A stretch of 57,763 nucleotides of DNA, taken from the NCBI RefSeq assembly GCF_900129365.1, contig NZ_FQVM01000016.1, forward strand, positions 1 through 57,763, in the 5' to 3' direction. The translations under genes were made by a program, and so were the position numbers. Of this stretch, positions 8,996 through 18,275 are shown one piece after another. Position 1 is the stretch's first letter. Every line of letters begins with the position of its first letter. A model generated the notes under the pieces. The model ran no database searches and had not been told where the DNA came from. It was given only the letters and a program-made list of their open reading frames with translations. Source of the stretch: Clostridium fallax (GTDB lineage: Bacteria > Bacillota > Clostridia > Clostridiales > Clostridiaceae).

Positions 8996-10474
8996 TTATA
9001 AAATTATACAAATTAAAGTTCCATCTCCATCATTTATAATTTTTTGAAGAGTTTTTTGAATTTTTATTTGAGCTTCTTCTGGCATTTTATAAAGCTTATG
9101 TTGAAGATCTTCTTTTACTAACATCTCTAAGGATTTTCCAAACATATTACTTTGCCAAAGTTTAGTTCTATCACTTTCAAATTGCTCTAAAAGAGCTCTA
9201 TAAAGTTCTTCGCTTTCTCTTTCTGATCCCATCATAGGTGTTATCTCCGTTTTTATGTCTGCTTTAATTAGATGAAGACTTGGAGCACTAGCTTTTAATT
9301 TAACTGCATATTTTCCACCTTGCTTTACAATCTCCGGTTCTTCAAATTTCATTTCTGATAATTGTGGTGCAACTAACCCATATCCAGTTTCTCTCACTTC
9401 ATTAAGAGCATAAGAAACCTTATCATACTCAACCTTTGCAACATTAAGTTCTTTAACTAAAGATAATAAATCACTTTCTGATAAAATATCTGAGTCACAA
9501 ATCTCACTTAATATTTTATAAAAAATCCCTTGTTTTGGATTCATCTTAACTCTTGCAGTACCATCTCCAAGATTCATTTCACAGATATTAGTAGCTCCTA
9601 AAAACTCCTCTTCACTATAACTTTCTAAGCACTCTTTAATATCTCTTACTTTATTTATGTTTTTACACATATTTTTTACTATGTTTAAAAAGCCAGATTT
9701 TAACCAATGAGATGGAGATAATTTTTCAACCCATTCTGGCATATCAATATTTATTTCCTTTACAGGGAATTCTTTAAGTACTTTTTTGAATAAACCAGTA
9801 ATATCTTCTTCAGTCATATTTATAACATTCATAGGTTGAACAGGAACTTTATATTTATCTTCTAACTCTTCTTTAAGTTTTTTTACTTCATCAGAATCAA
9901 TATTTTTAGAATTAAGTACAATTATAAATGGCTTATTTATAAGCTTAAGCTCTTCAATAACTCTCTCTTCAGCTTCCATATAATCTTCTCTACTAATTCC
10001 TGTAATACTTCCATCAGTAGTAACTACTAAGCCTATAGTTGAATGATCAGTTATTACTTTTCTTGTACCTATTTCTGCTGCATCTTCAAAAGGTATCTCA
10101 TAATCAAACCATGGAGTTGTTACCATTTTACTGTCTTCCCCTTCCAAATAACCAAGAGCTCCTTCAACTATATATCCAACACAGTCTACCATTCTAACTT
10201 TAAACTTTATTCCATCTCCTAAATTTATTTCTATAGCCTCATTAGGTACAAATTTAGGTTCAGTAGTATGGATACTTTTTCCTGAACCACTTTGAGGAAG
10301 TTCATCCTTTGCTCTTTCTTTTTTATAAGTATTTTCTATTTTAGGTATTACCATAAGATCCATGAATCTTTTAATAAATGTTGATTTTCCAGTTCTAACT
10401 GGACCTACAACTCCAACGTAAATATCTCCTTGAGTTCTTTCAGAAATATCTTTATATATGCTAAAGTTATCCAC
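8996..10474 (-). CDS. spoIVA: Stage IV sporulation protein A, spore coat morphogenetic ATPase
   Basis: SpoIVA is the mother-cell ATPase that polymerises on the forespore surface and forms the basement layer of the spore coat. The 492-aa protein matches full length. It has a Walker A GPVRTGKST (residues 24-32), a Walker B-like VRMVDCVGY near residue 105, and the conserved C-terminal tail ending NDGDGTLICIIL. The start is GTG at 10474 with AGGAGGG eight bases upstream. A candidate sigma-E promoter lies at 10508-10536, consistent with mother-cell expression. Confidence 0.95.
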   Translation of the reverse strand: MDNFSIYKDISERTQGDIYVGVVGPVRTGKSTFIKRFMDLMVIPKIENTYKKERAKDELPQSGSGKSIHTTEPKFVPNEAIEINLGDGIKFKVRMVDCVGYIVEGALGYLEGEDSKMVTTPWFDYEIPFEDAAEIGTRKVITDHSTIGLVVTTDGSITGISREDYMEAEERVIEELKLINKPFIIVLNSKNIDSDEVKKLKEELEDKYKVPVQPMNVINMTEEDITGLFKKVLKEFPVKEINIDMPEWVEKLSPSHWLKSGFLNIVKNMCKNINKVRDIKECLESYSEEEFLGATNICEMNLGDGTARVKMNPKQGIFYKILSEICDSDILSESDLLSLVKELNVAKVEYDKVSYALNEVRETGYGLVAPQLSEMKFEEPEIVKQGGKYAVKLKASAPSLHLIKADIKTEITPMMGSERESEELYRALLEQFESDRTKLWQSNMFGKSLEMLVKEDLQHKLYKMPEEAQIKIQKTLQKIINDGDGTLICIIL

Positions 10475-10507
10475 GTTATACCCTCCTAATTATTTATTAA
10501 CAGTATA

Positions 10508-10536
10508 TATATATTGGAAAAACTTAAATAATATAC
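10508..10536 (-). promoter_or_regulatory. Candidate sigma-E promoter of spoIVA
   Basis: On the minus strand GTATATT (10530-10536) resembles the sigma-E -35, followed by a 14-bp spacer and AATATATA (10508-10515) resembling the CATACAAT -10 element. It is about 35 bp upstream of the GTG start. The -10 match is imperfect. Confidence 0.4.
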
Positions 10537-10546
10537 TAAAAAATAA

Positions 10547-10575
10547 AAAGAGATAGAAAATATTTCTATCTCTTT
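10547..10575 (-). terminator. Terminator downstream of gpsA
   Basis: AAAGAGATAGAA / TTCTATCTCTTT arms (10547-10558, 10564-10575) have a 5-nt loop and a minus-strand TTTTTATTTTTTAG tail. It closes the DUF512-der-gpsA operon before spoIVA. Confidence 0.8.
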
Positions 10576-10604
10576 AGTATAAAGTTAAAAGAATAAATTT
10601 TTAA

Positions 10605-11597
10605 TTAGTAAAGTTCACTTTTCTTATCTCTTGCCATTAGTTCATTAACACCTTCAATAGGATCTTTTCCTTTAAATAAGACTTTATAAAGTATATCTGT
10701 TATTGGCATTGAAATATTTTTAGTCTCTTTTAAGTGATAAAAAGCTTTGCAAGCTTTAACTCCTTCAACAACCATACCTACATCTTTAAGAGCATCTTCT
10801 AAGGATTCTCCTTTACCTATAAGTATTCCCGCTCTTCTGTTTCTACTATGTAAACTCGTGCAAGTAACAATTAAATCTCCCATTCCTGTTAATCCAAAAA
10901 AGGTTTCTGCTCTTCCACCAAGCTCTACTCCAATTCTACTTATTTCCTTCATTCCTCTAGTCATCAAAGCAGCTTTTGCATTATCACCATAACCTATACC
11001 ATCTGCAACTCCTGCAGCAAGAGCTATGATGTTTTTAACTGCACCGCCGATTTCTACTCCTACTAAATCATCATTAGTATATACTCTAAAACTTGGGGCC
11101 ATAAATAAATCTTGTACCTTCTTTGCATACTTCATATCCTTTGAAGATACAACTAAAGTAGTAGGAATGCCAATTGCTACTTCCTCTGCATGGCTAGGAC
11201 CAGACATTATAACTACTGGATTTTGAAGTTCCTCTTCTATAACAACAGATAATCTTTTATCTGATTCCTCTTCTATACCTTTAGCTATACTAATTACAAT
11301 TGCACTCTTTGGAATAATATCCTTAATCTCCTTACATATACTTCTAATTACATGGGATGGCACTGCTAAAACTATATATTCAGCATCTTTTAAAGCTTCT
11401 TTTTTATCACAGAAAGCAGTGACATTTTTAGGAATAAAGACGTCCTTTAAGTATTTATTATTATGTCTATTTTTATTTATTTCCTCTACAACATCTTTTT
11501 TTCTGTCCCAGATCCTAACTTCTTCGCCTTTACTTGCTAATAAAACCCCTAAAGCAGTTCCGAAACTTCCGCCTCCTAGAAAAGTCACTTTACTCAT
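10605..11597 (-). CDS. gpsA: Glycerol-3-phosphate dehydrogenase [NAD(P)+]
   Basis: GpsA reduces dihydroxyacetone phosphate to sn-glycerol 3-phosphate for phospholipid synthesis. The 330-aa protein has the Rossmann motif FLGGGSFGTALG near the N-terminus, the VLAVPSHVIR segment, the IAKGIEEES stretch, and the catalytic Lys region GGAVKNIIALAAGVADG followed by GDNAKAALMTRG. It is separated from der by 2 bp, and both are in a DUF512-der-gpsA operon ahead of spoIVA, a common clostridial order. Confidence 0.95.
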   Translation of the reverse strand: MSKVTFLGGGSFGTALGVLLASKGEEVRIWDRKKDVVEEINKNRHNNKYLKDVFIPKNVTAFCDKKEALKDAEYIVLAVPSHVIRSICKEIKDIIPKSAIVISIAKGIEEESDKRLSVVIEEELQNPVVIMSGPSHAEEVAIGIPTTLVVSSKDMKYAKKVQDLFMAPSFRVYTNDDLVGVEIGGAVKNIIALAAGVADGIGYGDNAKAALMTRGMKEISRIGVELGGRAETFFGLTGMGDLIVTCTSLHSRNRRAGILIGKGESLEDALKDVGMVVEGVKACKAFYHLKETKNISMPITDILYKVLFKGKDPIEGVNELMARDKKSELY

Positions 11598-11599
11598 AA

Positions 11600-12916
11600 T
11601 TATTCCTTCCTTTCTCTATACTCTATCTCTATACCAGTACCTTTAAAATCAAAACTTTCTCTTAATTGATTTTCCAAATATCTTCCATATGAAAAATGAA
11701 GAGCACTTGGATCATTTACAAAGAATATAAATTTTGGTGGCTTATTTGCCACTTGTGTAACATAATAAATTTTAAGTCTCTTTAAGCCAACTATTGGTGG
11801 CTCCTTCATTAAAACAGCTTTACTTATTACATCATTTAATATACCTGTTGATATTCTCTTTGAATAATTATTATAACACATTTTTGCTATTTCTAGTACC
11901 TTATGTACTCTTTGACCAGTCATAGCTGATATAAATAGATATGGTGCATACTTAAGGAATGAAAGTTTAACCTGTAAGTCATTTTGATATTTAACCATAG
12001 TTTTATCATCTTTTTCTATTAAGTCCCACTTATTTACAATAACCATAATTGCTTTATTTAATTCGTGAGCAAATCCTATGATTTTTTCATCTTGTTCTGT
12101 AACACCAACCTCAGCATCAACCATTAATATGCATACATCGGCTCTTTCAATAGCTGCATAAGTTCTTATTACTGAATATCTTTCAATTTCTTCCTTAACT
12201 TTGCTCTTTCTTCTAAGCCCAGCTGTATCTATTAATATAAATTTACCTTCATCAGTTTCTAAATAACTATCTATAGCATCTCTTGTAGTTCCTGGTACAT
12301 TACTTACTATTACTCTATCTTCTCCTAAAAGTTTATTTATAAGAGATGACTTTCCTACATTAGGCTTACCTACCATAGCTATTCTTATATACTCATCATC
12401 TTCTTCATCTTCACTTCCATTTGGAAAATGCTCTACAACTCTATCTAACATATCTCCAAGACCTAGTCCTTGTGATGCAGATATTGTTACAGGATCACCT
12501 ATCCCTAAATTATAGAATTCATAAGCATTATCTTCATCTCTTAGATGATCTATTTTATTTACTACTAGAACTACTGGTTTTCTACTTTTTCTAAGCATTT
12601 GAGCAACTTCATGATCTGCTGCTGTTAATCCTTCCTTACCATCTACTATAAAAACAATAACGTCAGCAGTTTCTATTGCCATTTGTGCCTGTCTTCTCAT
12701 TTGTTTTACTATGATATCTTCACTTTCAGGCTCTATACCACCTGTATCTATCATTGTAAATTCGTGATTTAACCAGTCTGCTTGAGCATATACTCTATCT
12801 CTAGTTACTCCTGGAGTATCTTGTACTATTGATATTCTCTTTCCAGCTAATCTATTAAATAGTGTAGATTTACCTACATTTGGTCTTCCTACTATAGCTA
12901 CTATTGGTTTTCCCAT
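11600..12916 (-). CDS. der: Ribosome biogenesis GTPase Der (EngA)
   Basis: Der is the double-domain GTPase required for 50S subunit maturation. Two G-domains are visible: the first with GRPNVGKST (residues 10-18), DTPGVTRD and NKID; the second with GKPNVGKSS near residue 183, DTAG and NKWD. A C-terminal KH-like domain (about 350-438) carries the KRLKIYYVTQ segment. The SD (AGGAGG) lies inside the last codons of the upstream DUF512 gene, only 3 bp away, which implies translational coupling. Confidence 0.96.
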   Translation of the reverse strand: MGKPIVAIVGRPNVGKSTLFNRLAGKRISIVQDTPGVTRDRVYAQADWLNHEFTMIDTGGIEPESEDIIVKQMRRQAQMAIETADVIVFIVDGKEGLTAADHEVAQMLRKSRKPVVLVVNKIDHLRDEDNAYEFYNLGIGDPVTISASQGLGLGDMLDRVVEHFPNGSEDEEDDEYIRIAMVGKPNVGKSSLINKLLGEDRVIVSNVPGTTRDAIDSYLETDEGKFILIDTAGLRRKSKVKEEIERYSVIRTYAAIERADVCILMVDAEVGVTEQDEKIIGFAHELNKAIMVIVNKWDLIEKDDKTMVKYQNDLQVKLSFLKYAPYLFISAMTGQRVHKVLEIAKMCYNNYSKRISTGILNDVISKAVLMKEPPIVGLKRLKIYYVTQVANKPPKFIFFVNDPSALHFSYGRYLENQLRESFDFKGTGIEIEYRERKE

Positions 12917-12919
12917 TTG

Positions 12920-14254
12920 CTATACCTCCTTGCAATATTCATTTATTAAGTCAATAAGGTCTTCCCCTGTGTAATCACAAACTATTACCTTAACTCCTAA
13001 CGCTTCTTCTATGTCTTTTATTTTAGTATTATCAAGCATTATCTTATCTTCTATGCTTCCCATTTCATAGCCTTTTCTAAACATATTATCAGGCATAATT
13101 AAATACTTAGATTTAATTTTATCTTTAAGCTGATTTATTATATCTGTACCTGTTAAAAGTCCTGCTACAGTAATGGTTTCTCCAAAATATTTATTTTTTA
13201 TTGCATAAACATCTATAAGAACTTTTTCGTTTTTATTAGATATTTTATCTGCAATGCTCTTTATTTCATTATAAGCTAAAGTTCCAGTAATCATTGAAAA
13301 ACTTCCAGAAATATCTTTATCTAAATGATTTAAATCTTTATCTATTGTATCTCTTAAAAGCCTAACCATTCCTATACCATCTTCAATTTGACCATAGGAA
13401 CCATAAAATTCTTCCTTTGGAATCTCCTTTTCTGCCATTATGTAAAATTCATCTGATAATCTTACAAAAGGATATCCTACTTCCTTTAAATATTTATCTT
13501 GAAGTTCTTTTACATTTTCTATTTCTTTAGCTGCAGTTTCTTTATTAAAGGTATTTACTTTAAAAAGTCCTTCCCTAAACTTAGTGATTCCAATTGGAAC
13601 TGCTGCTATATTTTGAACTGCTGGATATAATTTATAAAGGTCTTCTACTGTTCTTTTAAGCTCATCTCCATTGTTTAGTCCTGGGACAACTACTATTTGA
13701 GCATTAATGGTAATTTCAGCCTCTGCCAATTTTTTAAGTCTATCATAAATTTTACCTGCAAATCTGTTATTTAGCATTTTAACTCTAAGTTCAGGATTAG
13801 TTGTGTGAACAGATACATTAATTGGACTAATTCTATATTTTATAATCCTTTCTATATCTTCATCCTTCATATTAGTTAAAGTAACAAAGTTTCCTTGTAA
13901 AAATGATAATCTTGAATCATCATCTTTAAAATATAAGGTTTCCCTCATACCTTTTGGAAGTTGATCTATAAAACAAAATATACACTTATTACTACAACTT
14001 TTTGCTTTATCCATAATAGAGTCTTCAAACTCTACTCCTAAATCTTCACTATAGTCTTTTTCTATTTCAAATTCCCAAATCTCACCATTTGCTTTTTGAA
14101 TTTCTACTTCTACATATTCATCAGCAAGTAAAAATCTATAATCTATTATATCTTTAACTTCAGTACCATTAATTGATAATAAGATATCTCCTACTTCAAA
14201 TCCCATTTCTTCTCCAATTCCACCTGGAATTATTTTGTTTATCTTAGTTTTCAT
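12920..14254 (-). CDS. DUF512 family radical SAM-like protein with N-terminal PDZ-like domain
   Basis: The protein is 444 aa from the ATG at 14254, chosen because AGGAG lies about nine bases upstream; the open frame extends 8 codons further. Residues 1-60 look like a PDZ-type domain (KIIPGGIGEEMGFEVGDILLSING). A cysteine cluster of radical-SAM type follows (CSNKCIFCFIDQLPKG, near residue 85). The C-terminal half is the DUF512 domain (AAVPIGITKFREG, TGTLAYNEI, NKYFGETITVAGLLTG). Precise biochemical function is not established. The conserved neighbour is der. Confidence 0.85.
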   Translation of the reverse strand: MKTKINKIIPGGIGEEMGFEVGDILLSINGTEVKDIIDYRFLLADEYVEVEIQKANGEIWEFEIEKDYSEDLGVEFEDSIMDKAKSCSNKCIFCFIDQLPKGMRETLYFKDDDSRLSFLQGNFVTLTNMKDEDIERIIKYRISPINVSVHTTNPELRVKMLNNRFAGKIYDRLKKLAEAEITINAQIVVVPGLNNGDELKRTVEDLYKLYPAVQNIAAVPIGITKFREGLFKVNTFNKETAAKEIENVKELQDKYLKEVGYPFVRLSDEFYIMAEKEIPKEEFYGSYGQIEDGIGMVRLLRDTIDKDLNHLDKDISGSFSMITGTLAYNEIKSIADKISNKNEKVLIDVYAIKNKYFGETITVAGLLTGTDIINQLKDKIKSKYLIMPDNMFRKGYEMGSIEDKIMLDNTKIKDIEEALGVKVIVCDYTGEDLIDLINEYCKEV

Positions 14255-14504
14255 CCTTTCAACTCCTATTATCAACATTACTTCATTATGTTATATTACA
14301 TTATTACAGTTTTATAGTCAATAATTAAGAAAAGGATAGTATTTTAAAGTTATATTTGAATAAGTTATAAATTTACTATTTATTCTAAATAAAACCTTTA
14401 ACAAAATCTATCCTCTTAAATTTATATTTAATTTTATATAAATCATTAATTTAAAGTTTTAAAAATTTTATATAATTATGTTTTTCAATTATTATAAAAC
14501 TTAA

Positions 14505-15254
14505 TTATCCAAATCTTCCTGTTATGTAATCTTTTGTTTTTATATTTTTAGGATTATTAAATATATCCTTTGTATCTCCATACTCTATTACCTCTCCACT
14601 AAGGAAAAAAGCTGTTTTATCTGCAATTCTTTTAGCTTGCTGCATATTATGGGTTACTATTACAACTGTGTATTTTTTCTTTAAATCTTCTATAAGTTCT
14701 TCTATTTTACTAGTAGAAATTGGATCTAATGCAGAAGTTGGTTCATCCATTAAGATTACTTCTGGTTCTACTGCTAAAGTTCTTGCAATACAAAGTCTTT
14801 GCTGCTGTCCTCCTGATAAACCTAATGCATTCTTTTTTAATCTATCTTTAACCTCATCAAAAAGAGCTGCTCCTTTTAAACTTCTTTCAACTATTTCATC
14901 TATTTTTTCTTTATTTTTCATTCCATGTATTCTAGGTCCATATGCAATATTATCATAAATAGACATAGGAAAAGGATTTGCCTTTTGAAATACTATTCCT
15001 ATTTTTTTTCTTAATTCTATTTCATCATAACCTTTATATATGTTTTTTCCCTCAAAAATAACTTCTCCTTGAATTTTTACTTTATCTATATAATCATTCA
15101 TTCTATTTATAGTTCTTAGAAAAGTTGACTTTCCACAACCTGAAGGTCCTATAAGTGCTGTTACTGTATTTTTATATATCTCTATATTTATATTCTTAAG
15201 TCCATGAACCTTATCATAATATAAATTTAAATTTTTAGTTACTATTATTGACAT
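14505..15254 (-). CDS. pstB: Phosphate ABC transporter ATP-binding protein
   Basis: PstB powers high-affinity phosphate import. At 249 aa it has the Walker A GPSGCGKST (about residues 34-42), Q-loop GIVFQKANPFP, ABC signature LSGGQQQRL, Walker B VILMDEPTSALDP, and the switch His in IVTHNMQQ. It is the last gene of the pstS-pstC-pstA-pstB operon. I see no clear hairpin in the 225 bp after its stop. Confidence 0.96.
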   Translation of the reverse strand: MSIIVTKNLNLYYDKVHGLKNINIEIYKNTVTALIGPSGCGKSTFLRTINRMNDYIDKVKIQGEVIFEGKNIYKGYDEIELRKKIGIVFQKANPFPMSIYDNIAYGPRIHGMKNKEKIDEIVERSLKGAALFDEVKDRLKKNALGLSGGQQQRLCIARTLAVEPEVILMDEPTSALDPISTSKIEELIEDLKKKYTVVIVTHNMQQAKRIADKTAFFLSGEVIEYGDTKDIFNNPKNIKTKDYITGRFG

Positions 15255-15266
15255 TAAGCACCTCTC

Positions 15267-16166
15267 CTATTTACCAGTATAATGTTTATAAAATCCATTA
15301 CCTATAATTCTTGCCCCAAAGTTAAAAATTAAAACTATTAATATTAATATAGCTGATGAGCCATTTGCTATTTTAGCAGCATCTGGCACAATTCCTTCTG
15401 AATTTAATTTCCAGATATGAACTGCTAAGGTTTCTGCTGGTCTAAAAAGATTATAAGCAGAAAGTTTTCCCTGGGCTGTCATAGAAAATAAATTTAACCT
15501 ATCAAATTTAACAATAGGAGCAATCATTCCAGCAGTATATAAAAAAGCTGCTGCTTCTCCTAAAATTCTGCCTGCTGAAAGTATTATACCTGTTAAAACC
15601 CCTGGTATAGCTATTGGAATAGTTACCTTTTTTATTGTTTGCCATCTTGTTGCTCCTAATCCTAAACTAGCTTCCCTTACTTTTTTTGATGCCTCCTTTA
15701 TAGCATTTTCGCTAATTCTTGTCATAGAAGGTAGATTTAAAATACTTACAGATAAAGCTCCTGCTAAAATAGAATATTTCCATCCTACTAAGGTTACAAA
15801 AACTAAAAGTCCAAAAAGTCCTACTACTATTGATGGAAGAGAAGCCATTGTTTCTAAACATAATCTTATAAAATTTACTATTTTACCGTTACCTGCATAC
15901 TCTGATAAATATATTCCTCCACCAATTCCAATAGGTACAGTTATTAATAAAGATATGAAAAGCATATAAAATGAATTAAAAAGTTGAATTCCTATTCCTC
16001 CGCCTTCTTTTGTTCCCTTACTTTCTCCAAAAATAAAGTTAAGATTTAAAGCTTCCCACCCCTTAATTAATATATATATTATAAAAAATGATAGAAAGGC
16101 TGTAACAAAAGTTGCTATTGTATAAAATATTATAGTAGCTATTTTGTCTGCTTTTTTCACCTTCAA
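15267..16166 (-). CDS. pstA: Phosphate ABC transporter permease PstA
   Basis: A 299-aa inner-membrane permease with about six hydrophobic helices. The coupling-helix EAA motif is visible as EASLGLGATRWQTIKKVTIPIAIPG (about residues 170-194). It pairs with PstC. Its start overlaps the pstC stop by 4 bases (ATGA type). Confidence 0.95.
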   Translation of the reverse strand: MKVKKADKIATIIFYTIATFVTAFLSFFIIYILIKGWEALNLNFIFGESKGTKEGGGIGIQLFNSFYMLFISLLITVPIGIGGGIYLSEYAGNGKIVNFIRLCLETMASLPSIVVGLFGLLVFVTLVGWKYSILAGALSVSILNLPSMTRISENAIKEASKKVREASLGLGATRWQTIKKVTIPIAIPGVLTGIILSAGRILGEAAAFLYTAGMIAPIVKFDRLNLFSMTAQGKLSAYNLFRPAETLAVHIWKLNSEGIVPDAAKIANGSSAILILIVLIFNFGARIIGNGFYKHYTGK

Positions 16167-17056
16167 TTTAATTCACCTCTACTTCCTATTTTTTTTATTA
16201 TTAAAATAAACATAAAAGATATTAGAAGTAATATTAAAGCTAATGACCATAAAGAATTATTCCACTTAGATCCAAAAACAGTATTTGCCATATCCATAGT
16301 TAAAATACTAGTTAATGTTGATGTTGGTGATAATAATCCCTTAGGTAATCTTAAAGTATTACCAATAACCATTTGTACTGCTAATGCTTCTCCAAAGGCT
16401 CTTGCAATTCCTAAAACTACGGCAGTTAATATACCATTTTTCGCTGCTGGAATTATAACCTTATATATAGTTTGCCATCTTGTTGCTCCTAATCCATAGG
16501 AAGCTTCCTTATATTCTTTAGGTAATGCTTTTATAGCATCTGAAGATATTGTTGCAATAGTTGGTAGTATCATTATGCTAAGTACAATTATTGCAGATAG
16601 TAAGCTAAATCCTAAACCACCAAAGTAATTTTTTATTAATGGTACTAATAAAGATACTCCTACCCAACCATAAACAACAGAGGGTATTCCTGCAAATATC
16701 TCTAAAACTGGCTGTAAAATTTTTTTTCCTATTTTAGGAGATATAATATTCATAAATATTGCTAAGGAAATAGCAATAGGTCCACTTAATAATATAGCTC
16801 CTAAGGATACTAAAGTAGATCCAATTATAAATATCAAAGCTCCAAAATTACCAGAATCCTTATTAGGACTCCATTTTGTATTAAATAAAAATTCTAAAAT
16901 ATTATATTTATCCTTTGTAAAGGTTAGGATTCCTTTGCTAACTAAAAAGAATATTATTGATAAAGTTATTAAAATTATTAATCCTCCGCAAAAATAAGAA
17001 AATCCTTTTCCTATATATTCATTCTTTAATCTTTTTAAAAGCTTTTTACCTTCCAT
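16163..17056 (-). CDS. pstC: Phosphate ABC transporter permease PstC
   Basis: A PstC family permease of 297 aa, with about six transmembrane segments and the EAA-loop EASYGLGATRWQTIYKVIIPAAKNG. The start at 17056 is preferred over the upstream ATG at 17071 because GAGGG lies nine bases before it, and the upstream ATG has no SD. It overlaps pstA by 4 bases. Confidence 0.94.
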   Translation of the reverse strand: MEGKKLLKRLKNEYIGKGFSYFCGGLIILITLSIIFFLVSKGILTFTKDKYNILEFLFNTKWSPNKDSGNFGALIFIIGSTLVSLGAILLSGPIAISLAIFMNIISPKIGKKILQPVLEIFAGIPSVVYGWVGVSLLVPLIKNYFGGLGFSLLSAIIVLSIMILPTIATISSDAIKALPKEYKEASYGLGATRWQTIYKVIIPAAKNGILTAVVLGIARAFGEALAVQMVIGNTLRLPKGLLSPTSTLTSILTMDMANTVFGSKWNNSLWSLALILLLISFMFILIIKKIGSRGELN

Positions 17057-17116
17057 AATTAAATCCCTCATTTTTTAATTTTATATGTAAGTAAAAATAA
17101 TAAAATTTTTAATACA

Positions 17117-17998
17117 CTATTTTATTTTCATTTCTGATAATGGAATGAAACCAATTTCTTCCACATAATTTTTATTTTCACCTTTTTCTATAAAGTCTAT
17201 AAAAGATTCTGTTATTTTCTCCTCCTGCCCTTTAGTGTACATATATCCAAAAGACCAAAAAGGATATTTTCCTTCTTTTATATTTTCTTTTGTTGGCTCT
17301 ATATTATCTATAGATATTATTTTAAAGTTTTCTTTTTCTATATCATTTAAGTATGCTAACCCTATATAACTTATAGCCCCACTTGAGGTATTTAAAGTTG
17401 ATTTTAAATTCCCATTTGAATCTTGAATAATCCCAGTACTATCATTTTCTAATTCCTTATCTCCATCTAAAATCTTATCAGTAAAAGTTATTCTTGTTCC
17501 TGATGATGCTGGTCTATGAACTACTATTATATCCTTATCATCTCCTCCAAACTCTTTCCAATTAGTTTTACTTCCTGAAAAAATATCTTTTAAATCTTTT
17601 TTTGAAAGAGATTTTATATTAACATCTTTACTTAAGACTATTGCAAAACCCTGTACTACTACTTTGTGCTCTTTAAGATTTTTAGCTTCATTATCTCCTA
17701 ACTTCTCTCTAGCCTTAATATCTGAAACTCCAATATCTACAGCTCCTTGTAGTACCTGAGTTAATCCTGTACCAGATCCACCTCCTTGAACACTTATACT
17801 TACATCTTCATTATTTTTTTTAAATTCCTCTGAAGCCCTTTCCATTAAAGGTTGAAGTGCAGTAGATCCAGATAAAGTTATGGCTCCAACTATTTTATTT
17901 TCATCATCTTTTTTAGATAAACTGCAGCTTATAAATTGATTGCTTAAAATAAAAACTAATATTAATCCTAGAAAAAAACTAAAATTTCTTTTATTCAT
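17117..17998 (-). CDS. pstS: Phosphate-binding lipoprotein PstS
   Basis: The extracytoplasmic phosphate receptor of the Pst transporter. The 293-aa protein starts with a lysine-containing signal peptide and a lipobox ending FISC (Cys about residue 25), so it is membrane-anchored. Phosphate-site motifs include SGSTALQPLMERASEEF, VQGGGSGTGLTQV and HRPASSGTRITF. It is the first gene of the pst operon, directly downstream of the PhoP/PhoR genes. Confidence 0.95.
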   Translation of the reverse strand: MNKRNFSFFLGLILVFILSNQFISCSLSKKDDENKIVGAITLSGSTALQPLMERASEEFKKNNEDVSISVQGGGSGTGLTQVLQGAVDIGVSDIKAREKLGDNEAKNLKEHKVVVQGFAIVLSKDVNIKSLSKKDLKDIFSGSKTNWKEFGGDDKDIIVVHRPASSGTRITFTDKILDGDKELENDSTGIIQDSNGNLKSTLNTSSGAISYIGLAYLNDIEKENFKIISIDNIEPTKENIKEGKYPFWSFGYMYTKGQEEKITESFIDFIEKGENKNYVEEIGFIPLSEMKIK

Positions 17999-18202
17999 AT
18001 TTTCCCTCCAAAATGTTTTTATCCTATAAATGAATAATAATTTATTAAAGTTAAATTAGTATTGTTTCTCTGTTAAGATTTTTTATAATTCCATTAAATT
18101 CTTTTAACATAGCTTTAAGGTTATTATTCTCTTTGGCAAAATATTTTATTAAATTTTATAAAAATATTCTTTATTAACTTTACTTAACATTAATTACAAT
18201 AA
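17999..18202 (-). promoter_or_regulatory. pstS upstream region with possible Pho-type repeats
   Basis: On the minus strand this spacer contains recurring TTAA-type blocks (for example TTAAAAG, TTTAATGG, CTTAACAG) between about 18060 and 18115. They resemble, but do not exactly match, the TTAACA-type direct repeats bound by PhoP in bacilli. Since PhoP is encoded next door this is a plausible operator, but AT-richness makes chance matches likely. Confidence 0.3.
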
Positions 18203-18265
18203 AAAAGAGCTATCACAATAAAAATCTCCTTTTCAAGGTTCATTTTATATTTAGATAACTCTTTT
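18203..18265 (-). terminator. Possible terminator after phoR
   Basis: AAAAGAGCTATC and GATAACTCTTTT arms (18203-18214, 18254-18265, one mismatch) are separated by a long loop of about 39 nt. The minus-strand side ends in TTTTTTATTG. It lies between phoR and pstS, so pst expression probably has its own promoter. Confidence 0.5.
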
Positions 18266-18275
18266 ATAATAAATT

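Noticed and set aside
18203..18265. Small ORF in the phoR-pstS spacer.
   Set aside because: AAAGGAG is present on the minus strand near 18226, but the following codons give TTG then an immediate stop, so no protein is supported.
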